This document shows, in pieces, positions 24,509-37,928 of a stretch of DNA of 64,000 bases. The DNA comes from Neocallimastix lanati (nom. inval.) (taxonomy: Eukaryota > Neocallimastigomycota > Neocallimastigomycetes > Neocallimastigales > Neocallimastigaceae). A program made the position numbers and the translations under genes. Where the stretch lies: the NCBI GenBank assembly GCA_016946835.1, contig JACVTC010000068.1, positions 635,001 to 699,000 on the forward strand. Direction: 5' to 3'. Positions within the stretch are counted from its first letter, which is position 1, and every line of letters starts with the position of its first letter. The notes below the pieces were generated by a model. It had not been told where the DNA came from. It did no database searches and saw nothing but the letters and a program-made list of their open reading frames with translations.

Positions 24509-25999
24509 CATTTAAATAGTCAATTCAAAACCCTAATCCAGAATAAGAATTCCTTCTTAAAATAATAATCTTATAAACTGGAGGTGAGGTTCATTGTATA
24601 AGAACTTTTTTTTTTCTGAATTTATTTATACACATTATTTTTGAGTATTACTTTTTATTTCACATTACTATTCTCTTCTAAATATTATTCTATTCTAATA
24701 ATATTTGTTTTTTCTATTAATTCTGTTTTTTTTTTTTTTTTTTTTTTTTCTTTGTAAAAAATACTCCTATAATTAATAAATGAATAAATAAAGTTTAAGT
24801 TCGCAATAAATGCGGCTGTAAAAAAAGAAGAAAGATATAGAAAATATTTTGATTTATTGATTCTTATATAATTACAACTCTACTCTCTATTATTATATAT
24901 ATATTATATATATATATTCTATTGAACGGATTTTGATTTTAATTAAATGTAAAAACAATATTAACCCATTTATTATTTTATACTTTTTATTATTTTTAAT
25001 AGATATAATATATATATATATATATTTATTATTTACAATCATATTTCATAAATTGTGAAATCATGAATATAGGAAATTTCACTTGATAAATCATTATATC
25101 TTGAACAACAGTAAGTATTATTAATTCTATTTAAGAATTTATCATAGTTTATTCAATCTTCTGAAGTAGTATTTTCTAAATCATTATTAACTTGAACTAA
25201 AATTTTTGCAATAATAACTAATAAAAAAGAACTTCATTTGACTCATTAATAAGTTTAAAGTTTCTTTTTTTTTTTTTTTTTTTTTTTAATATTTCAAAAT
25301 GAGATTTATAATGATAATATAATGAATTATAAATTAGTACTTTTCTAGGCTTTAATTAATTAATTGATTTAAATTTTTTTTTTATTAATTTAGTAAATAT
25401 AATTGCTAAAGTAATCTAAATTTCACCATATTATGCCATACCGCTAAAAATAAAAAACAGGCAAGAGTTACTAACTAGAGGTATATACTAGGCCTCATTA
25501 TAAGAAAAAAATATAAACTATATATATTTAAAAGTCGTATTACCTTCACGACCAACCTATAACCTTCAGTAACTATGGTTCCTTTTTTCGCCAGAGCTTA
25601 TTCGAATAGAGTAACCACCAAACTGTTGAAGTTGGTTGATAGGATGTAGTTTTCTTTTTAATCCATACTCTCTTTACACTCAAGGGTTTTGAAGCCCTTT
25701 TATATTCCAATAATTAATGGCTATAGTTTCTAATCTTCTGAAACTAGTTAATAAACTGCCAAGACTCTGTTTATGAACTCTAATCGCTCCTAGTTATATT
25801 TATATATTATATTTACCTTTGGTATTCTTTAAGAGATATCAAGAACTGGAGAATCTTCTTAAAGAAATTGTTAATGTCTTTTTTTAATTTTTTATTAATA
25901 TGCCCAGAGAAAATTTTGGTATTATTGCAGGAAAATTTATTATTACCAAGATTCTGTAGTTGACAACTTTTAATGCGAGTAAATCCTAGAACCTACGAT
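24476..25999. other. A+T-rich spacer with scattered relic sequence
   Basis: Besides the minus-strand fragment at 25030-25280, the segment 25430-25850 is of more balanced composition but shows no consistent frame. No gene is supported. Confidence 0.5.
25030..25280 (-). pseudogene. Short decayed coding fragment, unknown family
   Basis: The minus strand reads VIIAKILVQVNNDLENTTSE, a stop, then NYDKFLNRINNTYCCSRY and SSEISYIHDFTIYEI. The Cys-Cys pair and a preceding hydrophobic stretch hint at a secreted or membrane protein, but nothing more can be said. Confidence 0.35.
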
Positions 26000-26475
26000 A
26001 AATCCAAAGAGAGATACCAGAAACCAAGAAAGAAACAAAAAAATAACCAAAAGTAGAAACCAAGAATTGAGAACCAGAGACTAATGAGAACAGAAACCAA
26101 ACAGAAACCAAGATCAAAAAAAAAAAAAAAAAAATCAGAAATCCAAAGCAACAAAAATACATAGTAGAAAGTAAATTATTGGGACTCCAACAAAAGCAGA
26201 ATATTTGAATTGTGGAGCCCAGAAGGATACCAATACTGTAAACTAAAAGAGAATTTGTAGAATATATTCATAAAAAAAAAAAAAAATTTTTTTTTTTGTA
26301 ATTTTCAAAAAAATGGTATCCAGCAGAAAATAACACAAAAGTCCTCAAAGCAAAGTAAACAAGAGATTCAGAGTCCCAAAATTCTAAGAAACCGAAGATC
26401 TGATAGATTCAAAATAACAAGAGAGTTTAATAACTAAAGAACAAGAGATTTTAAATCCTTAAGAAAATAAAGCTT

Positions 26476-26510
<35 letters not shown>

Positions 26511-26560
26511 AGAAGATCCTGGAAACCCCTGAATCAGTAGAATTACAAAACCCAACAGTC
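26000..26560 (+). repeat. Purine-rich region built on AGAAACCAAG-like units
   Basis: Variants of AGAAACCAAGA recur irregularly (26000-26110), followed by A-rich sequence with long poly-A at 26110-26135 and 26475-26510. No frame is maintained. It may be an old minisatellite. Confidence 0.45.
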
Positions 26561-26650
26561 AGATATTATATCAAGGCCAGGCTATTAATGATATAGGTAT
26601 TTTTTTTTATTATATCAAAATATTATAATGAATACCTGAAAACACTAAAA

Positions 26651-26693
<43 letters not shown>

Positions 26694-28347
26694 TTTTATT
26701 TTATTTTATTTTTTATTTTAAAGTTTTATTGAAAACTTTAACTAAACATTATAATTTAAAATAGTAAAATAACAACATAAATATTGAGTCTTTTATAATA
26801 TTGATTATACAGATAATGTTAATTATATTAATAATTATAATAATAATAATAATAATAATTGCAATAATTGCACACGCCAAATAGCAATAACGAATCAACT
26901 TAGATATATGATTCTGGTGTAATTGTACACATTACTAATAATAAAAGTTTATTAACAAATTTTAAATATACATAATAAATTTAAATTTTACCAATAATTC
27001 TGAAATGGAATTCAAAAGATTTGGCATGTATAAAGGCTTTATTAATGGAATATCTAAAATGGTATATCATAATTAAAATAGATAATAAATATAATAATTT
27101 AATTCTGAACAATGAGAACGATAATCTATGGCATAGAAGACTTGGTTATTTCTACCACAAAGATTTATCAAAATTTGTAAAAAGAACATACTATCAGTTA
27201 TATTAACAATGACGATAATTGCATTACCTTTGGTATATCTAAAATGAAAAGATTGCCTCTCAATAGTGTAACTCCTAAGGCCACCAAACTACTAGATATT
27301 ATAACACTCCGACATTGTTATTCTTTTCCCATATTTATTTTATGATTTTAAATTCATCATTATTTTTATTGATGAATTCTCCTGGAAGGCTTAGATTTTC
27401 ACTATGAAAAGAAAATCATAGCAATTGATATTATTGTTAATTTTTTTTTTCAAATATTTAAATAATCTTTTTCTAAATTTTAAAATAATTAGTTTCAAAT
27501 CGGACTAAGGAAAAGAATACTGTTGTAGGAAAGTTAATAAATTTTACAAAAAAGAATGATATTAAGAAGTTATATTCACCTCTAAGAAATCCTCAAAATA
27601 ATGGTATAATGCCGAATGATTCAATCAATCTATTCTCTATTCATTAAAATGTTTGGTAGCTGGTGTAAGCTTAATATCAGATCTTGGGACTTTGCAATCT
27701 GGATGTATCGTATATTATAAGGATTTCTCTCCCAAAAAAAAAAGGAAAATTAGAACCTAATCCAAAAAAGGATTTTTCTTAGGATTCAGTGATGACTTAA
27801 ACTCTTATTTAATCATGGACTATAATAACTTTTCTATTCATCAAGTAAGAGAAGTTATGTTTCAAGAAGATACTCCAGCTTGTGTCACTAAGGATATTAC
27901 AAATAGAACTTCACTTTATATTAGGGACCATAATAATAATAAATTAAATTTATACTTACACTTAGATCTATATTTTAAATAAATTATTTAACAACTAATA
28001 ATAATGTATATAATAATAATAATAATTTCAATAATAATTGTAACAATACTGGCAACAATTTTTTTTATTCCTGATGATAATAATATTATTCATATTCGTG
28101 ATAATCAACCTAATAATAATAATATTTCTAATAATAATGTTAGTAATAATAATATTTTTAGTAATAATATTTTTAATAATAATTTTTTAATAATAATATT
28201 TTTAATAATAATATTTTTAATAATAAGTATTTAATAATAATATTTAATAATAATATTTCTAATAATAATAATAATATTCTTGATGATTATAACTTCTCAA
28301 TAACACTAACAATAATTAAATAGTGATAATCATGATATTTCAGATCA

Positions 28348-28655
<308 letters not shown>

Positions 28656-28824
28656 GTAATAACTTTTCTAAATGATGAAAGATTTTAATAATAATTCTTC
28701 AAAAAAAAAAAAATACAAAACTTTAATATTAATAATAATTTTAATAATAATGGTAATAATAATTCTTTATATGATAAAATTTTTTTTAATAATTTTATTA
28801 ATTCTAATAATAACCTAAAAATTC

Positions 28825-28916
28825 AAAACCATGGTAAAATATTTTAAAATACAATAAATTCAAATTTTAATCTATATTTGAATTTATTGTATCTTAAAAT
28901 AATTTACCATGGTTTT
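28825..28916. repeat. Hairpin element: 41-bp arms, 10-nt loop
   Basis: The left arm starts AAAACCATGGTAAA and ends AATAAATTCAAAT; the right arm is its reverse complement with 39 of 41 positions matching. It sits in the linker of the decayed copia element and is absent from the intact copia, so it was gained after divergence. It resembles a small foldback/MITE or a snap-back duplication. Confidence 0.9.
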
Positions 28917-29015
28917 CAAATATAAAAATTTTTCCACTTTATATTAGTATAATTCAAACATTTTCAAGTGATAAACAAAATTCTTTAAAATTTTTAATTT
29001 ATCAAATTTTTAATT

Positions 29016-29062
<47 letters not shown>

Positions 29063-30775
29063 CAAAATTTATTAATAAAAATTTTTTATCAGTCAAAATA
29101 TATAAAAAAAATAATAATAATAATATTAATAATTTTATTAACAATAATTCAAATAAATAATAATTTAAATATTATAAGAAATAAAAGAAAATCTAATTTT
29201 ACTAATAATAATATTATTAAGCATTTCAAACCTAATATCAATAATAATATGAATAATAATAATATTAATATTTACGATAATAATACTCATTATAATTATT
29301 ATCTTAATATTATTAAAATAATAATAATCCTAATATATTAATTTATTAATTATAACAATGATAATATCATCAATACTATTGAAATTGATAGTGAAGAAGC
29401 ACCTAAAACTTATCAAAAAACCCTCAAATGTTATCATGCCGATGAAATGAAATCTTGCCATTCAAGAAGAATTCAAGAATTTATAAGATAATAATTCTAT
29501 GAATTTTGTTAAAAAATTACCTAGAGGAAAACGACTAATTTCTATAAGATAGGTTTGTACAATTAAAAAGGATGCAAATAATAAAACTATTAAAATAAAA
29601 GTTAGGCTTGTTACAAGAGGTTTCGACCAAAAGATACGGTATTGATTATGAGCTTACATATAGTATAGTTCAACCAAAAAATATTGGTTGTATGAAATTA
29701 CTTCTTACTTATTCTGCCAAACTTCAATGGAATGTTTTACCAATTAGATTTTAAATCAACCTACCTAAATGTCGCCTTAGGCAAAGAGATTTACAACGTT
29801 ATTTCATACGGTGATGAAAACTTCGGCAAAGACTATTGGGTACTGAATAAAATATTGTATGGTCTTAAAAAAGTCAAGTCGCCAGTGAAATAAAACCATA
29901 ACTAAAGTATCAAAATGTGGATATGCTGACTTTATATTAGGAATCAAAATAGAAAGAGAAGATTATGACATTTATATCTCACAAGAAGCATTCATTGACA
30001 ATCTATTAAATAAATAAAATATAAATAATAAAAAAAAACAAAAACATCATTCGCAGGATATAATAATAATAATGAAAATATACAAAATAAAATTCAAAAG
30101 TATTATTGAGTTCTTTAATTTACCTTGCAAGATTTACACGTCCTGACATTGCGTTTGATGTTAATTTTGTAGCTAGGAAATCAGAAAATCCAACTCAAGC
30201 TAAATGGAAAGAAGCTATTCAAATATTAAAATACTTAAATGATACAAAACATAATAAAATAAGATATAACAGTAAAGGTAAAATAAATACACATATAGAT
30301 TCAGATTTAACCGATGATCCAAACGATAGAAAATCTATTTTAGGATATAGTATTATAATAGATACAAAGACTTTTTCATAGTACTCCAAAAACCAAACAA
30401 CTTTTGCGACATCTACCGCTGAAGCTGAATATTTAAGTACTACAACATGTATTAAGAAAGTATTTCAAATTAAACATTTACTTTATGAATGATTTAAAAA
30501 AAAAAATAGAAACTATTAGAAATATATATAGTTAATGAAGAAAGAAAGTAGAATTAGTATTGAAGCTGGCTATTTAAACCCAAAGCTTTGACATAATAGT
30601 GTTATCTACCATTTCAACAATGAAAATATATTTAAATAAAAATGTTCAATTAAAATATAATAATATAAATATATGCTGGCCGATCCATTAACCCAAAACC
30701 TTAATGGAAACAATATAACTAATTTTAAAAAATAAAATTTTTAAATATAATAAAAAAATTTAATTTGAGGGAGAG

Positions 30776-32772
30776 AGCTAACTTCATTAATATAAAGTTG
30801 TATTCTAGCTTAAGCCTAATAAAATATTAATTAAATCATATTAAATAAATTGTTAATACAAATTAAATATAAATTAATATGCATAGAGAACAAGCCACCA
30901 TTAAATATAAAATCATGCAATTTTATCTTTATTTTAAATCTTTGTTAACCATTTAATTATATTCTATAAATAATCCATTTATATTAATAAACAATATTTT
31001 ATAAATAATATAAGAAATTATTAATTTAATTCATTATTTACTCATTTTTCTATTTATTTATCGTAATGAAATTTAATTTATATTATAGACGTTATATTTT
31101 ATATAATGGAAATATTTAACATATTATCAAATATTTAACTTTATAATGAAATATTAATGAAATTATAATAATAAAAATTTTTATAAAATATACCCATTAT
31201 ATTAAAAAATGAATTTATTAATATATAAAATATATAATATTTAATAAAGAATAGTAATAAATACTATAAAATATTATAAAAATATATTGTATAAATATTT
31301 CTTGTAAATAAATAGTAAAAAAAAAAAATGAACAAAACAAATTTTATACTAATTGATATTTAAATTTATTTAATTATCAAAGATTACAACATATTAAAAG
31401 TTTAAAAGATTGAAAAATATTGGATAATAAATATTTATTAAATTGTAATTACTTTCAAAAAAAGAAAAAAAAAAATTTTTTTTTTTAATTTATAGAATAT
31501 ATCCTAATAAGGATAAAATTAATTTTTCAAGTAAGTGCGTATAATTATTATATTATTATTATTATTATATATTTTATTATATATATTTAAATATTTATAT
31601 ATATTAATAAAAATATTTAACGCATAAATTTTTAAAATAAAAAAAAAAAAAAAAAAAATTATTACCATAATTGATTATATTATGAATTTTTCAAATTATG
31701 ATTAATAAAGTAAAATTTTAATTAGAAGAGAATAGCAATGAAATTAAACTAAAAGTTTCTATTTAAAATCTTCTTTATTAATAAAACATGAATTAAAAAA
31801 TTTAATTAATTTTAATTAATGACTCAAAAAATTTTGTTTTAAATAATAAATTATACAAATATAATGAATTTAATCTTCTTAAAAGAATATTAATTAAAAC
31901 ATTTAATCATTAAGTAAAATAAAAATAATTACTTTATATTATTATATCTTTTTTATTTTTAAATAATTAATTATTATTAAATATATCTATTCATTAGTTT
32001 TAAATTACTATTGATTTAACATGGGGTAGTTCATATCGTTATCCTCTCACAACTACTATAATCTAATGATACAAAAGAAAAGTATGGTATCCTAGTTTTA
32101 ATTAGGTACCATTCGAACTGTGGGGTATAACAGTGTGGTATCAATATCTTAAAAAGAACACATTAAAATATTTTTATTTTTATAAATTTATAGTTTATTT
32201 TTTATAAATGATGAATATATATATATATTTAACTTTGCCACCTTTTTTAAAATGAAGGGAAATTTAATTAAAAATTTTATTTTTTAATAAAAAAATAAAT
32301 CTAAATTTGATTTTTAAAGTTAATTAAAAATTAAATTGAACTTTATCATTTTTTCATTCAAATATGTAGTATACTACACTGTAGCAATAATATGCAATAT
32401 GAATTATAATTTAAAGTAATAAAAATTTAATAGTAACTGCATTTCATTATATAAATATATATATATATATATAATGTATTTTTTTTTTTTTTTTTTTTGT
32501 TTTTATTTTCATTTTTATATTTATTTTTTTTTTTTATGAAATTTAAAATTTAGAATATTTTTTTTTTTGAAGATGTATTTGAAATATTTCAGGTAATGTA
32601 GCATATATTGATTATTATATAATATTTTATACATTATTTAGTTGTGTAGGATATAATATTTTAATACTATTTTAAATTATTAAATTTAATTTCTATATTA
32701 TAATTTTAATATATAAATATAGATTTTTATATATTATTTTAACACTAAAACTTTTAACAAAATTTGTAAAAG
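30776..32772. other. A+T-rich region upstream of the giant gene
   Basis: It should contain the promoter and first exon of the giant gene, but no signal-peptide exon could be assigned. A donor-like GTAAGT at 31531 and a CAG/GTAATG at 32592/32593 are candidate exon ends that do not give a consistent frame. A G+C-richer piece at 32018-32155 has no clear identity. Confidence 0.4.
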
Positions 32773-32959
32773 CAGAGGGTAAATTATCTTTTTTTATTTT
32801 AAAAATATTATTTAAAAAAATGAAGTATTTCTATAAATAAAATATTGATATTATTATGTATATATAATAAGTATTTAGTACTAATTTATTTATTATTACC
32901 ATAAATTTATGTATTTTATTTTTTTATTTAAATAAAAAACTATTTAAAAGAAGATGGAG
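32773..32959 (+). other. Two 5' candidate microexons (32773-32778, 32951-32959)
   Basis: CAGAGG lies between AAAAG and GTAAAT, though a second AG inside would leave only AGG. AAGATGGAG lies between TTTAAAAG and GTAAGA and reads Asp-Gly in phase 1. Both are short and the least certain of the series. Confidence 0.4.
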
Positions 32960-33687
32960 GTAAGAAAAAATAATATATTTAATATAAGTACATTTGTTAT
33001 ATTTTTAGTATAGAAATAAAATTATAATATTATTTTTTGTTATATGTAGTTTATTTTATTTTATTTTAATTTATATTATTTAATCTGTACTTAACATTTT
33101 TGTATTTCTATTATTTATTTTATTTTATTTTATATTTATATTTCAATTATTTTTTTTTTATTTTATCTGTACTTTATATTTATATGAAAAATTATTTATA
33201 AATATATATAAATCATTTAAAAAAATAATAATAAAGATATAGAAATATTAGATTTAATAAATTTTATTTGCTAATAATTGTTAAATTTATAATATTTTAT
33301 TCCAAAATACTAAAATAATAATATATAATATATTTATAATACTTTTTTTTAGCTTGTGATGCTGGTAAATTGGATATATATATATATTTGTTAAATAATA
33401 AATTTAATATCAATATATATTAAAATTATTCCTATTTCATATTACTATAAATTTTTATATATATTAATATAATTAATGAAATATTTATAAATAGGGAAAA
33501 TCGAATGTATTGATTGTAAGCGTCATTTTTAATATATAAACAAAAGTATTTTATTTAATATGTATTATTGTTTGAAAATATTTATTAATAAAAAGAAAAA
33601 AGCAACATAATTTTTTATATTAATTTTTTTGAAATTTATATTATTACATTAATATTTTTTTAATAATATACTTATTAATATTTAATA

Positions 33688-33721
<34 letters not shown>

Positions 33722-34568
33722 TGAATAACTTATTTATATTTTTATAAAAATATTAAAAATTATTTTGAAATAAAAAAAATAAATAAAGATTGTAAAACCT
33801 ATTGTAAGTATTTCATAGTCATTAGTTTTTTATTGTATTATTTAATAGTATAAATTTTATCATTTTTAAATTTTTTTTTATAAAAACTCTATAATGAAAA
33901 TTATATTTATTTTAATATTTATTTTTCGAATTGATTTATATTTATATAAATATATATATATATATACTTAAATATAATTATTAAAATTTTTAAAATTATT
34001 GTAAATAACTTATATTTATTAAAAATATATTAAATATTTAATTATTATAAATTTTATAAAACAAATTGCTTCTAATAAATAGCTGGTAAATACAAATATA
34101 CATCTAAATATATTAATAAAAATTCTTAAAATTAATTGTAATTAATATATATTTATTATAAATATTTAAAATATTTAATTATTATATATTTTATAAAACA
34201 AATTGTTTCTCACAAATAGTTTGTAAGTATAAATATATATTTAATAATATTAAAATTTGTAAAATAAATTTGTAAATAAATTATATTTACTGTAAATATT
34301 TAAAATATTAAATTATGATAAATTTTTTTAAACAAATTGCTTATAATAAATAGCTGGTAAATATAAATATACATCTAAATATATTAATAAAAATTCTTAA
34401 AATTAATTGTAATTAATATATATTGATTTTCAATTATTAAAATATTTAATTATTATGAATTTTATTCTACAAATTGTTTCATATAAATAGCTCGTAAGTA
34501 TAAATATATATACTCAAAAACATTATTAATAAAAGTTTTAAAAATTGATTTTAACAAACATATTATTA

Positions 34569-34601
<33 letters not shown>

Positions 34602-34815
34602 AATATTCAAATATTTACATGTTTTAAAATTTATTCTACAAATTGCTTCACATAATAAATAGCTGGTAAATATAAATATATAAATAAAAAATATTAAAAT
34701 TAATTGTAGATAACATATATTTACTATAAATATTTTAAATATTTACTTATTATGAATTTTACATTATAATTCTTTTTTTATATGAATAGAAAGTAAGTAT
34801 AAATTTACATTTAAA

Positions 34816-34846
<31 letters not shown>

Positions 34847-35653
34847 TAAAATAAATCGTTCATATATTTACTAAAAACAATTTAATTATTTAATTATTAT
34901 AAATTTTTTATATTAATTTATTTTATTTAATTAGTTGGTAAGTATAAATATATATTTAAAAATATTAAAATTATTAAAATTAATTGTAATTAACAAATAT
35001 TTATTATAAATATTATAAATATTTAATTATTGTAAAATTTATATTTCAAATTATTTTATATAAATAGATAGTAAGGATACTTTTACTTAAATTAATTATT
35101 ATAAAACTATTAAAATTAAATGTAAATAATTTATATTTACAATATATCTTTTAAATATTTAATTATTATAAATTTTGTAAAACAAATTATACCATTTATA
35201 TAGTTGGTAAATATGAATATAAATTTAAATATATAAATAAAAGTTCTTAAAATTAATTATAATTAACATATATTTATATTATAAATATTATAAATATTTA
35301 ATAATTATAAAATTTATACTGCAAATTGCTTCATATAAACAGAGAGTAAGTATATATATATTAATTATATATTACTATTTTTTTTTTAAAATGAATAGTA
35401 AATAATATATTTTTACTAAAAACTTTTTAAATATTTAATTGTTATAAATTTTGTAAAACAAATTATACCATTTAAATAGCTGGTAAATATGAATATAAAT
35501 TTAAATATATAAATAAAAGTTCTTAAAATTAATTATAATTAACATACATTTATACTATAAATATTATAAATATGTAATAATTATAAAATTTATATTGCAA
35601 ATTGTTTCATATAAATAGGAGGTAATTATAAATATATATTTAAATATATTACT

Positions 35654-35697
<44 letters not shown>

Positions 35698-37891
35698 TGA
35701 ATCATAAATAATATATTTTTACTAAAAATATTTTAAATATTTAATTCTTATAAATTTTGCAAAACAAATTATATCATATAAATAGATCGTAAATATGAAT
35801 ATAAATTTAAATATATAAATAAAAATTCTTAAAATTAATTATAATTAACATACATTTATATTATAAATATTATAAATATTTAATCATAAAATTTATACTG
35901 CAAATTGTTTCATAATATAAATACAAGGTAAATATAAATATATATTTTAATATATTAAAAATATTAAAATTAATTTTAATTATTAATATATTTATTGCAA
36001 AAATTTTTTTTTAAAATGAATCATATATATATTTACTCTAAATATTTTAAATATTTAATTTTTATAATAAATTTTATCAAACAAAATATTTTATATAAAT
36101 AGTTGGTAAATATAGATATATATTTAAATGTTTTACAAAAATTTTTTAAAATAATTTGTAAATAACATATATTTATTTTAAATATTATATAATTATTTTA
36201 AATTTCATATATCAAATTATTTCATATAATTAGTTTGTAAGTATAAATATACATTTAAAAATATTACTAATTTTTTTTTAAAAAAAAAACAGTAAATAAG
36301 ATATATTTATTTTTTATTATTAAAATCTTTAATTATTATGAATTTTATTCTACAAAATGTTTCATATAAATAGCCCGTATGTATAAATATATATACTTTA
36401 AAGTATTATTATTAAAATTATAAAAATTAATTTTAACAAACATTATTATTATTATCAAATATTCAAATCTTTATTTATTATAAAATTTTTATACTACAAA
36501 TTGCTACATATAAATAGCTAGTAAATATGAATATACATTTAAATATATTAATAAAAAATTCTTAAAATTAATTATAATTAACATATATTTATTATAAATA
36601 TTTTAAATTTTTAATTATTTTAAATTTTATATTTATAAATTGCTTCACATAAATAGCTGGTAAATTTTAAATATACATTTAAATATATTAATAAAAATTC
36701 TTAAAATTAATTACAATTAACATATATTTATTATAAATATTTTAAATTTTTAATTATTTTAAAATTTATATTATCAATTATTTCACATAAATAGGTTGTA
36801 AGTATAAATTTATATTTAATATTTAAAATTTTTTATAGTAAATTATTAATAAAGTATATTTACTATAAATATTTTAAATAATTAATTATTATTAATTTTA
36901 TATATCAAATTATTTCATATAAACAGCTGGTAAGTATAATATATATTTAAATATTATTTTTTAAGTATTATTAATATTAATATTAATAATTCTTTAAATA
37001 TTTAATATTTAACATTATTATTAATTTATGTTTTTAATTTTACCCTAATAATGCTTTAAATGAAAAGTTGGTGAGTATAAATATAAATTTAATAATATAA
37101 TAAATAATATTGAGATTATTCGAATTAATTTTTAATAAATGTGTCTATAATTAAATATTATGATGATTTTATATTTTTAATTTTATGTTGTTAATTTTTT
37201 TTATATAAAAAGGTGGTAAGTATAAATATAAATTTAAAAATATAATAATTATTGTATAAACATATTAAGAAATATATTATAAATATTATATAAATATTCA
37301 ATAAATTTTAAAATTATATTATTAATTGCTCTGAATAAATAGAAAGTAAGTATAAATATATATTATTAAGCTTATAAAATTATTGGAATTAATTATAATT
37401 AAAATACATTTATAAAAATATATTTTAAAAATTTTGTATATTTATTTATATTTTATTCATTGAATCTAAAAAATAGTTTGTAAGTATGACTATATAATAA
37501 ATAACAATATAAATGGGATGAATTTTTAAAATTTAATACAATTAATTATTTATAATTTATTTCTTTACTAATGTTTTAAATACATATATACATTTTTAAT
37601 TTTTTATTTTTATTTTTTTTTTAAAAAAAAATTATTTTACATAAATAGTTGGAGAAGATGGTAAATATAAATTTATAAATTTTATATATATAAATGCTAT
37701 TTTAAACATTATTAAATATAATTTAATTATAAATTAAAATATAACTTTACATAATTTTTAATAAAAATAAACAATGCTAATTTTATGTTATGCATTGAAA
37801 ATTGGATTTACTTGTGTAGGTGGTGGTAAATATTGAATATTAGAAAACTATTTTAAATAAATATATTGATTAAATATTATATATATTTATT

Positions 37892-37928
<37 letters not shown>

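Noticed and set aside
32018-32155. A tRNA-Val-like sequence (TAGTTCATATCGTTATC and a TTCGAA-containing block)
   Set aside because: No acceptor stem or consistent D and T arms could be folded, and the two blocks are too far apart.
32474-32592. First exon of the giant gene beginning at ATG 32474 or 32573
   Set aside because: The first runs into a stop; the second ends in phase 2 and would bring a stop in the 33353 exon. No consistent signal-peptide exon was found.
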